Source: Procambarus clarkii (taxonomy: Eukaryota > Arthropoda > Malacostraca > Decapoda > Cambaridae). Taken from it: a DNA stretch of 64,000 bases. Made by a program: the position numbers and the translations under genes. The notes beneath the pieces were generated by a model. That model was not told the DNA's origin. It ran no database searches and saw nothing but the letters and a program-made list of their open reading frames with translations. Each line of letters opens with the position of its first letter. The stretch's first letter is position 1. The stretch is from positions 23,768,817 through 23,832,816 of the forward strand of contig NC_091195.1 in assembly GCF_040958095.1 (NCBI RefSeq). Reading direction: 5' to 3'. Below, piece after piece: positions 13,312 through 25,300 of the stretch.

Positions 13312-15322
13312 GCCAAAATTCGTGCGAAATAAGCCGCTAGCGGCGAAAATCGCGCGATTTTGGCCGATAGCGGCGAAAATCGCGCGATTTTCGCCGCTGA
13401 CGGCCAAAAATCGTGCGAATTTCGCCGCTACCGGCCAAAATCGCGCGATTTTCGCCGCTACCGGCCAAAAATCGCGCGATTTTCGCTGCTAGCGGCCAAA
13501 ACTCGGGCTATTTTCGCTGCTAGCGGCCAAAAATCGGGTTATTTTTGCCGCTAGCGGCCAAAAATCGACGATTTTCGCCCCCTAGCGGCCAAAAATCGTG
13601 CGAATTTTGCCGCTACCAGCCAAAATCGCACGATTTTCGCCGCTACCGGCCAAAAACCGCGCAATTTTCGCCGCTAGCGGTAAAAATAGCCCGATTTTTG
13701 GCCGCTAGCGGCCAAAATCGCGCGATTATCGCCGCTACCGGACAAAAACCGTGCGATTTTCGCAGCTGGCGGGCAAAAATCGCGCGATTTTCGCCGCTAG
13801 CGGCCAAAAATCGGGCTATTTTTGCCGCTAGCGGCCAAAAATCGCGCGATTTTCGCCGCTACCGGCCAAAAACCGCGCAAATTTCGCCGCTAGCGGTAAA
13901 AATAGCCTGATTTTTGGCCGCTAGCGGCGATAATCGCCCGATTTTTGGCCGCTAGCGGCGAAAATCGCGCTATTTTTGGCCGGTAGCGGCGAAAATCGCG
14001 ATTTTTGCTAGCCAGCTGCGAAAATCGCATGGTTTTTGGCCGCTAGTGGCGAAAATTGCGCGATTTTTGGCAGGTAGCGGCGAAATTCGCGCGATTTTTA
14101 CCCGCCAGCTGCAAAAATCGCATAGTTTCTGGCCGCTAGCGGCGAAAATCGCGCGATTTTTTGCCGCTTGCGGCGAAAATCGCACGGTTTTTGTTTTGTT
14201 TTGTTTTTGGCCCGCAAAAATCGGGCGATTTTTGCCACTAACGGCCAAAAATCGTGCAAATTTCACCGCTACCAGTCAAAATCCGTGCGAATTTCGCCGC
14301 TACCTACCAAAAATCGACCGATTTTCGCCGCTAGCGGCCAAAAATCGTGCAAATTTCGCCGCTAGCGGTCAAAAATCGTGCAAATTTCGCCGCTAGCGGC
14401 CAAAAACCGCGCGATTTTCGCCGCTAGCGGCCAAAAACTATGCGATTTTCGCAGCTGGCGGGAAAAAATCGCGATTTTCGCCGCTACCGGCCAAAAATAG
14501 CGCGATTTTCGCCGCTAGCGGCCAAAAACCATGCGATTTTCGCAGCTGGCGGGTAAAAATCGCGCGAATTTCGCCGCTACCTGCCAAAAACCGCGCGATT
14601 TTCGCCACTAGCGGCCAAAAATAGCGCGATTTTCGCCGCTAGCGGCCAAAAATCGGGCGATTATCGCCGCTAGCGGCCAAAAATCGGGCTATTTTTACCG
14701 CTAGCGGCGAAATTTGCGCGGGTTTTGGCCGGTAGCGGCCAAAATCGCGCGATTTTTGGCCGCTAGCGGCAAAAATAGCCCGATTTTTGGCCGCTAGCGG
14801 CAAAAATAGCCCGATTTTTGGCCGCTAGCGGCGAAAATCGCGCGATTTTTGCCCGCCAGCTGCGAAAATCGCACGGTTTTTGGCCGGTAGCGGCGAAAAT
14901 CGCGCGATTTTGGCCGGTAGCGGCCAAAAATCGCGCGATTTTCGCTGCTAGCGGCCAAAACTCGGGCTATTTTCGCTGCTAGCGGCCAAAAATCGGGTTA
15001 TTTTTGCCGCTAGCGGCCAAAAATCGACGATTTTAGCCCCTAGCGGCCAAAAATCGTGCGAATTTCGCTGCTAGCGGCAAAAAATCGTGCGAATTTTGCC
15101 GCTACCAGCCAAAATCGCGCGATTTTCGCCGCTACCGGCCAAAAACCGCGCAATTTTCGCCGCTAGCGGTAAAAATAGCCCGATTTTTGGCCGCTAGCGG
15201 CCAAAATCGCGCGATTATCGCCGCTACCGGCCAAAAACCGTGCGATTTTCGCAGCTGGCGGGCAAAAATCGCGCGATTTTCGCCGCTAGCGGCCAAAAAT
15301 CGGGCTATTTTTGCCGCTAGCG
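13312..15322. repeat. 2,011-bp tandem duplication, unit 2
   Basis: Second unit. After it the sequence joins material that matches 10.4 kb onward (4,938-bp offset), not a third unit. Confidence 0.85.
14188..14208 (+). repeat. 21-nt T/G tract, copy 8
   Basis: Exactly 2,011 bp after copy 7, in the second unit of the tandem duplication. Confidence 0.95.
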
Positions 15323-17882
15323 GCCAAAAATCGCGCGATTTTCGCCGCTACCGGCCAAAAACCGCGCAATTTTCGCCGCTAGCGGGCTATTTTTGCCGCT
15401 AGCAGCCAAAAATCGGGCGATTTTCGCCGCTAGCGGCCAAAAATCGTGTGAATTTCGCCGCTAGCGGCCAAAAATCGTGCGAATTTCGCCGCTAGCGGCC
15501 AAAAATCGTGCGAAATAAGCCGCTATCGGCATAAATCGGGCGATTTTCGCCGCTAGCGGCCAAAAATCGTGCAAATTTCGCCGCTAGCGGTCAAAAATCG
15601 TGCAAATTTCGCCGCTAGCGGCCAAAAATCGTGCGAATTTCGCCGCTAGCGGCCAAAAATTGCGCAATTTTCGCCGCTAGCGGCCAAAAACCGCGCGATT
15701 TTCGCCGCTAGCGGCCAAAAACTATGCGATTTTCGCAGCTGGCGGGAAAAAATCGCGATTTTCGCCGCTAGCGGCCAAAAACTATGCGATTTTCGCAGCT
15801 GGCGGGAAAAAATCGCGATTTTCGCCGCTACCGGCCAAAAATAGCGCGATTTTCACCGCTACCGGCCAAAAACCGCGCAATTTTCGCCGCTAGCGGCCAA
15901 AAACCATGCGATTTTCGCAGCTGGCGGGCAAAACTCGCGATTTTCGCCGCTACCGGCCAAAAATCGAGCTATTTTTGCCGCTAGCGGCCAAAAATCGACG
16001 ATTTTCGCCGCTAGCGGCCAAAAATCGTGCGAATTTTGCCGCTAGCGGCCAAAAATCGCGATTTTCGCCGCTAGCGGCCAAAAATCGCGCGATTTTCGCC
16101 GCTAGCGGCCAAAACTCGGGCTATTTTCGCTGCTAGCGGCCAAAAATCGTGCGAAATAAGCCGCTAGCAGCCAAAATCGCCGCTAGCGGCCAAAAATCGT
16201 GCGAAATAAGCCGCTAGCAGCCAAAATCGCCGCTAGCGGCCAAAATTCGTGCGAAATAAGCCGCTAGCGGCGAAAATCGCGCGATTTTGGCCGATAGCGG
16301 CGAAAATCGCGCGATTTTCGCCGCTGACGGCCAAAAATCGTGCGAATTTCGCCGCTACCGGCCAAAATCGCGCGATTTTCGCCGCTACCGGCCAAAAATC
16401 GCGCGATTTTCGCTGCTAGCGGCCAAAACTCGGGCTATTTTCGCTGCTAGCGGCCAAAAATCGGGTTATTTTTGCCGCTAGCGGCCAAAAATCGACGATT
16501 TTCGCCCCCTAGCGGCCAAAAATCGTGCGAATTTTGCCGCTACCAGCCAAAATCGCACGATTTTCGCCGCTACCGGCCAAAAACCGCGCAATTTTCGCCG
16601 CTAGCGGTAAAAATAGCCCGATTTTTGGCCGCTAGCGGCCAAAATCGCGCGATTATCGCCGCTACCGGACAAAAACCGTGCGATTTTCGCAGCTGGCGGG
16701 CAAAAATCACGCGATTTTCGCCGCTAGCGGCCAAAAATCGGGCTATTTTTGCCGCTAGCGGCCAAAAATCGCGCGATTTTCGCCGCTACCGGCCAAAAAC
16801 CGCGCAATTTTCGCCCGCCAGCTGCGAAAATCGCACGGTTTTTGGCCGGTAGCGGCGATAATCGCGCGATTTTGGCCGCTAGCGGCCAAAAATCGGGCTA
16901 TTTTTACCGCTAGCGGCGAAAATTGCGCGGTTTTTGGCCGGTAGCGGCGAAAATCGCGCGATTTTGGCTGGTAGCGGCAAAATTCGCACGATTTTTGGCC
17001 GCTATTGGCGAAAATCGCGCAAATTTCGCCGCTATCGGCCAAAATCGCGCGATTTTCGCCGCTAGCGGCTTATTTCGCACGATTTTTGGCCGCTAGCAGC
17101 AAAAATAGCCCGCTAGCGGCGAAAATCGCGCGATTTTTGGCCGCTAGCGGCGAAAATCGCGATTTTTGGCCGCTAGCGGCAAAATTCGCACGATTTTTGG
17201 CCGCTAACGGCGAAAATCGTCGATTTTTGGCCGCTAGCGGCAAAAATAGCCCGATTTTTGGCCGGTAGCGGCAAAAATCGCGAGTTTTGCCCGCCAGCTG
17301 CGAAAATCGCATGGTTTTTGGCCGCTAGCGGCGAAAATTGCGCGGTTTTTGGCCGGTAGCGGCGAAAATCGCGCTATTTTTGGCCGGTAGCGGCGAAAAT
17401 CGCGCGGTTTTTGCCCGCTAGCGGCAAAAATAGCCCGATTTTTGGCCGCTAGCGGCGAAAATCGCGATTTTTTCCCGCCAGCTGCGAAAATCGCATAGTT
17501 TTTGGCCGCTAGCGGCGAAAATCGCGCGGTTTTTGGCCGCTAGCAGCGAAAATCGCGCGATTTTTGGCCGGTAGCGGCGAAAATAGCGCTATTTTTGCCC
17601 GCCAACTGCAAAAATCGCATAGTTTTCGGCCGCTAGCGGCGAAAATTGCGCAATTTTTGGCCGCTAGCGGCGAAATTCGCACGATTTTTGGCCGCTAGCG
17701 GCGAAATTTGCACGATTTTTGACCGCTAGCGGCGAAATTTGCACGATTTTTGGCCGCTAGCGGCGAAAATCGGTCGATTTTTGGTAGGTAGCGGCGAAAT
17801 TCGCACGGATTTTGACTGGTGGCGGTGAAATTTGCACGATTTTTGGCCGTTAGTGGCAAAAATCGCCCGATTTTTGCGGGCC

Positions 17883-17903
17883 AAAAACAAAACAAAACAA
17901 AAA
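17883..17903 (-). repeat. 21-nt T/G tract, copy 9
   Basis: Inverted copy, 657 bp before the opposite-facing copy 10. This is the closest pair in the window and forms a large imperfect inverted repeat. Confidence 0.95.
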
Positions 17904-18559
17904 CCGTGCGATTTTCGCCGCAAGCGGCAAAAAATCGCGCGATTTTCGCCGCTAGCGGCCAGAAACTATCCGATTTTTGCAGCTGGCGGGTAAAAATCGC
18001 GCGAATTTCGCCGCTACCTGCCAAAAACCGCGCGATTTTCGCCACTAGCGGCCAAAAACTATGCGATTTTCTCAGCTGGCTAGCAAAAATCGCGATTTTC
18101 GCCGCTACCGGCCAAAAATAGCGCGATTTTCGCCGCTAGCGGCCAAAAATCGGGAGATTATCGCCGAAAGCGGCCAAAAATCGCGCGATTTTCGCCGCTA
18201 GCGGCCAAAAATAGCGCGGTTTTCGGCTGTTAGCGGCAAAAATCGCCGATTTTTGGCCGCTAGCGGCGAAAATCGCACGATTTTTGGCCGCTAGCGGCGA
18301 AATTTGCACGATTTTTGGCCGCTAGCGGCGAAAATCGCCCCATTTTTGGCCGCTAGCTGCAAAAATCGCATAGTTTCTGGCCGCTAGCGGCGAAAATCGC
18401 GCGATTTTTGGCCGCTTTCGGCGATAATCTCCCGATTTTTGGCCGCTAGCGGCGAAAATCGCGCTATTTTTGGCCGCTAGTGGCGAAAATCGCGCGGTTT
18501 TTGGCAGGTAGCGGCGAAATTCGCGCGATTTTTACCCGCCAGCTGCAAAAATCGCACGG

Positions 18560-18580
18560 TTTTTGTTTTGTTTTGTTTTT
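18560..18580 (+). repeat. 21-nt T/G tract, copy 10 (recombinant flank)
   Basis: The right flank joins GGCCCGCAAAAATCG directly to the ACCGATTTT monomer, a shortening similar to but distinct from copy 5. Confidence 0.95.
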
Positions 18581-19983
18581 GGCCCGCAAAAATCGACCGA
18601 TTTTCGCCGCTAGCGGCCAAAAATCGTGCAAATTTCGCCGCTAGCGGCCAAAAATCGTGCGAATTTCGCCGCTAGCGGCCAAAAATCGTGCGAATTTCGC
18701 CGCTAGCGGCCAAAAATTGCGCAATTTTCGCCGCTACCGGCCAAAAACCGCGCGATTTTCGCCGCTAGCGGCCAAAAACTATGTGATTTTCGCAGCTGGC
18801 GGGCAAAAATCGCGATTTTCGCCGCTACCGGCCAAAAATAGCGCCATTTTCGCCACTAGCGGCCAAAAACCGCGCGATTTTCGCCGCTAGCGGCCAAAAA
18901 TCGTGCGAATTTTGCCGCTAGCGGCCAAAAATCGCGCGATTTTCGCCGCTAGCGGGCTATTTTTGCTGCTAGCGGCCAAAAATCGTGCGAATTTCGCCGC
19001 TAGCGGCCAAAAATCGTGCGAATTTCGCCGCTAGCGGCCAAAAATCGTGCGAAATAAGCCGCTAGCAGCCAAAATCGCTGCTAGCGGCCAAAAATCGTGC
19101 GAAATAAGCCGCTAGCGGCGAAAATCGCGCGATTTTGGCCGATAGCGGCGAAAATCGCGCGATTTTCGCCGCTGACGGCCAAAAATCGGACTATTTTTGC
19201 CGCTAGCGGCGAAATTTGCGCGATTTTCGCCAATAGCGGCCAAAAATCGTGCGAATTTCGCCGCTACCGGCCAAAATCGCGCGATTTTCGCCGCTACCGG
19301 CCAAAAATCGCGCGATTTTCGCTGCTAGCGGCCAAAACTCGGGCTATTTTCGCTGCTAGCGGCCAAAAATCGGGTTATTTTTGCCGCTAGCGGCCAAAAA
19401 TCGACGATTTTCGCCCCTAGCGGCCAAAAACCGTGCGATTTTCGCAGCTGGCGGGCAAAAATCGCGCGATTTTCGCCGCTAGCGGCCAAAAATCGCGCGA
19501 ATTTCGCCGCTACTGGCCAAAAACCGCGCAATTTTCGCCGCTAGCGGGCTATTTTTGCCGCTAGCAGCCAAAAATCGGGCGATTTTCGCCGCTAGCGGCC
19601 AAAAATCGGGCTATTTTTGCCGCTAGCGGCCAAAAATCGGGCTATTTTCGCCGCTAGCGGCCAAAAATCGTGCGAATTTCGCCGCTAGCGGCCAAAAATC
19701 GTGCGAAATAAGCCGCTATCGGCATAAATCGCGCGATTTTGGCCGCTACCGGCCAAAACCCGCGCAAATTTCGCCGCTAGCGGTAAAAATAGCCCGATTT
19801 TTGGCCGCTAGCGGCGATAATCGCCCGATTTTTGGCCGCTAGTGGCGAAAATCGCGCGGTTTTTGGCAGGTAGCGGCGAAATTCGCGCGATTTTTACCCG
19901 CCAGCTGCAAAAATCGCATAGTTTCTGGCCGCTAGCGGCGAAAATCGCGCGATTTTTTGCCGCTTGCGGCGAAAATCGCACGG

Positions 19984-20004
19984 TTTTTGTTTTGTTTTGT
20001 TTTT
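19984..20004 (+). repeat. 21-nt T/G tract, copy 11
   Basis: Standard flanks on both sides. It precedes the 50-bp sub-satellite at 20521 by about 0.5 kb. Confidence 0.95.
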
Positions 20005-20520
20005 GGCCCGCAAAAATCGGGCGATTTTTGCCACTAACGGCCAAAAATCGTGCAAATTTCACCGCTACCAGTCAAAATCCGTGCGAATTTCGCCGCTACC
20101 TACCAAAAATCGACCGATTTTCGCCGCTAGCGGCCAAAAATCGTGCAAATTTCGCCGCTAGCGGTCAAAAATCGTGCAATTTTCGCCGCTAGCGGCCAAA
20201 AACCGCGCGATTTTCGCCGCTAGCGGCCAAAAACTATGCGATTTTCGCAGCTGGCGGGAAAAAATCGCGATTTTCGCCGCTAGCGGCCAAAAACTATGCG
20301 ATTTTCGCAGCTGGCGGGAAAAAATCGCGATTTTCGCCGCTACCGGCCAAAAATAGCGCGATTTTCGCCGCTACCGGCCAAAAATAGCGCGAATTTTGCC
20401 GCTAGCGGCCAAAAATCGCGATTTTCGCCGCTAGCGGCCAAAAATCGCGCGATTTTCGCCGCTAGCGGCCAAAACTCGGGCTATTTTCGCTGCTAGCGGC
20501 CAAAAATCGTGCGAAATAAG

Positions 20521-20700
20521 CCGCTAGCAGCCAAAATCGCCGCTAGCGGCCAAAAATCGTGCGAAATAAGCCGCTAGCAGCCAAAATCGCCGCTAGCGGC
20601 CAAAAATCGTGCGAAATAAGCCGCTAGCAGCCAAAATCGCCGCTAGCGGCCAAAAATCGTGCGAAATAAGCCGCTAGCAGCCAAAATCGCCGCTAGCGGC
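20521..20700. repeat. 50-bp sub-satellite, 3.6 copies
   Basis: A 50-bp unit starts at 20521, 20571, 20621 and 20671, and the last is cut at about 20700. Each unit is one 31-bp monomer plus a 19-bp partial monomer and contains GCGAAATAAGCCGC and CAGCCAAAATCGCCGC. One- and two-copy versions occur elsewhere, for example about 3661-3760, 11209-11310, 16151-16260 and 33107-33175, so copy number varies between modules. Confidence 0.9.
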
Positions 20701-22063
20701 GAAAATCGCGCGATTTTGGCCGATAGCGGCGAAAATCGCGCGATTTTCGCCGCTGACGGCCAAAAATCGTGCGAATTTCGCCGCTACCGGCCAAAATCGC
20801 GCGATTTTCGCCGCTACCGGCCAAAAATCGCGCGATTTTCGCTGCTAGCGGCCAAAACTCGGGCTATTTTCGCTGCTAGCGGCCAAAAATCGGGTTATTT
20901 TTGCCGCTAGCGGCCAAAAATCGACGATTTTCGCCCCCTAGCGGCCAAAAATCGTGCGAATTTTGCCGCTACCAGCCAAAATCGCACGATTTTCGCCGCT
21001 ACCGGCCAAAAACCGCGCAATTTTCGCCGCTAGCGGTAAAAATAGCCCGATTTTTGGCCGCTAGCGGCCAAAATCGCGCGATTATCGCCGCTACCGGACA
21101 AAAACCGTGCGATTTTCGCAGCTGGCGGGCAAAAATCGCGCGATTTTCGCCGCTAGCGGCCAAAAATCGGGTGATTTTCGCCGCTAGCGGCCAAAAATCG
21201 CGCGATTTTCGCCGCTACCGGCCAAAAACCGCGCAATTTTCGCCCGCCAGCTGCGAAAATCGCACGGTTTTTGGCCGGTAGCGGCGATAATCGCGCGATT
21301 TTGGCCGCTAGCGGCCAAAAATCGGGCTATTTTTACCGCTAGCGGCGAAAATTGCGCGGTTTCTGGCCGGTAGCGGCGAAAATCGCGCGATTTTGGCTGG
21401 TAGCGGCAAAATTCGCACGATTTTTGGCCGCTATTGGCGAAAATCGCGCAAATTTCGCCGCTAGCGGCAAAAATAGCCCGATTTTTGGCCGTCAGCGGCG
21501 AAAATCGCGCGATTTTCGCCGCTATCGGCTTATTTCGCACGATTTTTGGCCGCTAGCGGCGAAATTCGCACGATTTTAGGCCGCTAGCGGCGAAATTCGC
21601 ACGATTTTTGGCCGCTAGCAGCAAAAATAGCCCGCTAGCGGCGAAAATCGCGCGATTTTTGGCCGCTAGCGGCGAAAATCGCGATTTTTGGCCGCTAGCG
21701 GCAAAATTCGCACGATTTTTGGCCGCTAACGGCGAAAATCGTCGATTTTTGGCCGCTAGCGGCAAAAATAGCCCGATTTTTGGCCGGTAGCGGCGAAAAT
21801 CGCGAGTTTTTCCCGCCAGCTGCGAAAATCGCATAGTTTTTGGCCGCTAGCGGCGAAAATCGCGATTTTTTCCCGCCAGCTGCGAAAATCGCATAGTTTT
21901 TGGCCGCTAGCGGCGAAATTTGCACGATTTTTGGCCGCTAGCGGCGAAAATCGGTCGATTTTTGGTAGGTAGCGGCGAAATTCGCACGGATTTTGACTGG
22001 TGGCGGTGAAATTTGCACGATTTTTGGCCGTTAGTGGCAAAAATCGCCCGATTTTTGCGGGCC

Positions 22064-22084
22064 AAAAACAAAACAAAACAAAAA
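22064..22084 (-). repeat. 21-nt T/G tract, copy 12
   Basis: Inverted and the last copy of the left array. To its right the tract joins directly to AATCGCGCG, losing the ACCGTGCG and CCGCAAGCGG parts kept at copy 9. Confidence 0.95.
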
Positions 22085-22300
22085 TCGCGCGATTTTCGCC
22101 GCTAGCGGCCAGAAACTATCCGATTTTTGCAGCTGGCGGGTAAAAATCGACGAATTTCGCCGCTACCTGCCAAAAACCGCGCGATTTTCGCCACTAGCGG
22201 CCAAAAACTATGCGATTTTCTCAGCTGGCTAGCAAAAATCGCGATTTTCGCCGCTACCGGCCAAAAATAGCGCGATTTTCGCCGCTAGCGGCCAAAAATC

Positions 22301-25300
22301 GGGAGATTATCGCCGAAAGCGGCCAAAAATCGCGCGATTTTCGCCGCTAGCGGCCAGAAACTATGCGATTTTTGCAGCTAGCGGCCAAAAATCGGGCGAT
22401 TTTCGCCGCTACCGGCCAAAAACCGCGCGAATTTCGCCGATACCCGCCAAAAATCGACCGATTTTTGCCGCTAGCGGCCTAAAAAGGGGCTATTTTCGCC
22501 GCTAGCGGCCAAAAATGGGGCGATTTTCGCCGCTAGCGGCCAAAAATCGTGCGATTTTTGCCGCTAGCGGCCAAAAATCGGCGATTTTTGCCGCTAACAG
22601 CCGAAAACCGCGCTATTTTCGACGCTAGCGGCCAGAAACCATGCGATTTTTTCAGCTGGCGGGCAAAAATAGCGCGATTTTCGCCGCTACCGGCCAAAAA
22701 CCGCGCGAATTTCGCCGCTACCTGCCAAAAATCGACCGATTTTTGCCGCTAGCGGCCTAAAAAGGGGCTATTTTCGCCGCTAGCGGTCAAAAATGGGGCT
22801 ATTTTCGCCGCAAACGGCCAAAAATTGCGCGATTTTCGCCGCTACCGGCCAAAAATAGCGCGATTTTCGCCGCTACCGGCCAAAAACCGCGCGAATTTCG
22901 CCGCTACCTGCCAAAAATCGACCGATTTTTGCCGCTAGCGGCCTAAAAAGGGGCTATTTTCGCCGCTAGCGGCCAAAAATAGCGCGATTTTTGCCGCTAG
23001 CGGCCAAAAATCGCACGAATTTTGCCGGTAGTGGCCAAAAATCGCGCGATTTTCGCCTCTAGCGACCAGAATCTATCCGATTTTTGCAGCTTGCGGGCAA
23101 AAATTGCGCGATTTTTGCTGCTACCGGCCAAAAACCGCGCGATTTTCGCCTCTAGCGCCCAAAAACCATGCGATTTTCGCAGCTGGCGGGCAAAAATCGC
23201 GATTTTCGCCGCTACTGGCCAAAAATAGCGCTATTTTCGCCGCTAGCGGCCAAAAACCGTGCGATTTTTGCCCGCCAGTTGCAAAAATCGCATAGTTTCT
23301 GGCCGCTAGCGGCGAAAATCGCGCTATTTTTTGCCGGTAGCGGCGAAAATCGCGATTTTTGCTCGCCAGCTGCGAAAATCGCATGGTTTTTGGCCGGTAG
23401 CGGCTTAAATCGCGCGATTTTTGCCCGCCAGCTATAAAAATCGCACGGTTTTTGGCCGCTATCGGCGAAAATCGGTCGATTTTTGGCAGGTAGCGGCGAA
23501 ATTCGCGCGATTTTTGCCCGCCAGCTGCAAAAATCGCATGGTTTCTGGCCGCTAGCGGAGAAAATCGCGCTATTTTTGGCCGGTAGCGGCGAAAATCGCG
23601 CTATTATTGCCCGCCAGCTGCAAAAATCGCATAGTTTTTGGCCGCTAGCGGCGAAATTCGCACGATTTTTAGCCGCCAGCGGCGAAATTTGTACGATTTT
23701 TGGCCGCTAGCGGCGAAAATCGCCCCATTTTTGGCCGCTAGCGGCGAAAATAGCCCCTTTTTTGGCCGCTAGCGGCGAAAATCGGTCGATTTTTGGCCGG
23801 TAGCGGCGAAATTCGCACGATTTTTGCCAGCCAGCTGCAAAAATCGCATTGTTTCTGGCCGCTAGCGTCGAAAATAGCGCGGTTTTTGGTCGTTAGCGGC
23901 AAATATCGCCCAATTTTTGGCCGCTAGCGGCGAAAATCGCACGGTTTTTGGCCGCTAGCGGCGAAAATCGCGCTATTTTTGGCCGGTAGCAGCGAATATC
24001 GCGATTTTTGCCCGCCAGCTGCGAAAATCGCACGATTTTTGGCCGCTAGCGGCGAAATTCGCACGATTTTTGGCCCCTAGCGGCGAAATTTGCACGATAT
24101 TTGGCCGCTAGCGGCTTAAATCGCGCGATTTTTGCCCGCTAGCTGTGAAAATCGCTCGGTTTTTGGCCGCTAGCTGCGAAAATCGCGCGGTTTTTTGCAG
24201 GTAGCGGCAAATATCGCCCGATTTTTGCCCGCCAGCTGCAAAAATCGCATAGTTTCTGGCCGCTAGCGGCGAAAATCGCGCGATTTTTAGCCGCTAGCGG
24301 CGAAATTTGCACGATTTTTGGCCGCTAGCGGCTTAAATCGCGCGATTTTTGCCCGCCAGCTGTGAAAATCGCGCGATTTTTGGCCGCTAGCGGCGAAAAT
24401 CACGCTGTTTTTGGCCGGTAGCGGCGAAAGTCACGCGATTCTTGCCCGCCAGCTGCGAAAATCGCATGGTTTCTGGCCGCTAGCGGTGAAAATCGCACGG
24501 TTTTTGGCAGCTTGGGGCCAAAATCGCGCCGTTTTTGGCAGGTAGCGGCGAAATTCGCGCGATTTTTGCCCGCCAACTCCCGCAAAAATCGCATGGTTTC
24601 TGGCCGCTAGCGTCGAAAATAGCGCGGTTTTCGGCCGTTAGCGGCAAAAATCGCCCGTTTTTTGGCCGCTAGCGGCAAAAATCGCCCGATTTTTGGCCGC
24701 TAGCAGCGAAAATCGCACGGTTTTTGGCCGCTAGCGGCGAAAATCGCACGATTTTTGCCCGCCAGCTGCAAAAATCGCATTGTTTCTGGCCGCTAGCGTC
24801 GAAAATAGCGCGGTTTTCGGTTGTTAGCGGCAAATATCGCCCAATTTTTGGCCGCTAGCGGCGAAAATCGCACGGTTTTTGGCCGGTAGCAGCGAATATT
24901 GCGATTTTTGCCCGCCAGCTGCGAAAATCGCATGGTTTTTGGCCGGTAGCGGCGAAAATCGCGCTATTTTTCCCGCCAGCTGCAAAAATCGCATAGTTTC
25001 TGGCCGCTAGCGGCGAAAATCGCGCGATTTTTGGCCGCTAGCGGCGAAAATCGCACGATTTTTGGCCGCTAGCGGCGAAAATCGCTCGGTTTTTGGCCGC
25101 TAGCTGCGAAAATCACGCGGTTTTTGGCCGGTAGCGGCGAAAATCACGCGATTCTTGCCCGCCAGCTGCGAAAATCGCATGGTTTTTGGCCGCTAGCGGC
25201 GAAAATCGCGCGGTTTTTGGCAGGTAGCGGCGAAAATCGCACGGTTTTTGGCCGCTAGCGGCGAAAATCGCACGGTTTTTGGCCGCTAGCGGCGAAAATC

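Larger units (their letters stand above)
4373..16818. repeat. Satellite segment with plus-oriented higher-order modules
   Basis: The T/G tract reads T-rich on the plus strand throughout. B-orientation blocks predominate (about 4.4-5.9, 6.15-6.7, 7.75-9.2, 9.5-10.0, 10.2-11.9, 12.2-12.7, 12.9-13.9, 14.2-14.7 and 14.9-16.8 kb). Internal repeats are a 2,011-bp tandem pair, a 2,711-bp offset between about 9.3-10.4 and 12.0-13.1 kb, and a 4,938-bp offset between about 10.4-11.9 and 15.3-16.8 kb. Confidence 0.8.
16819..22300. repeat. Satellite segment with modules in both orientations
   Basis: Inverted modules (A-rich tract at 17883 and 22064) flank plus-oriented ones (tract at 18560 and 19984). 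The stretch at about 16.26-17.3 kb recurs at about 20.69-21.8 kb with an offset near 4,429 bp. B-to-A switches of the CAGCTG type are at 16819 and 21249. Confidence 0.75.
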
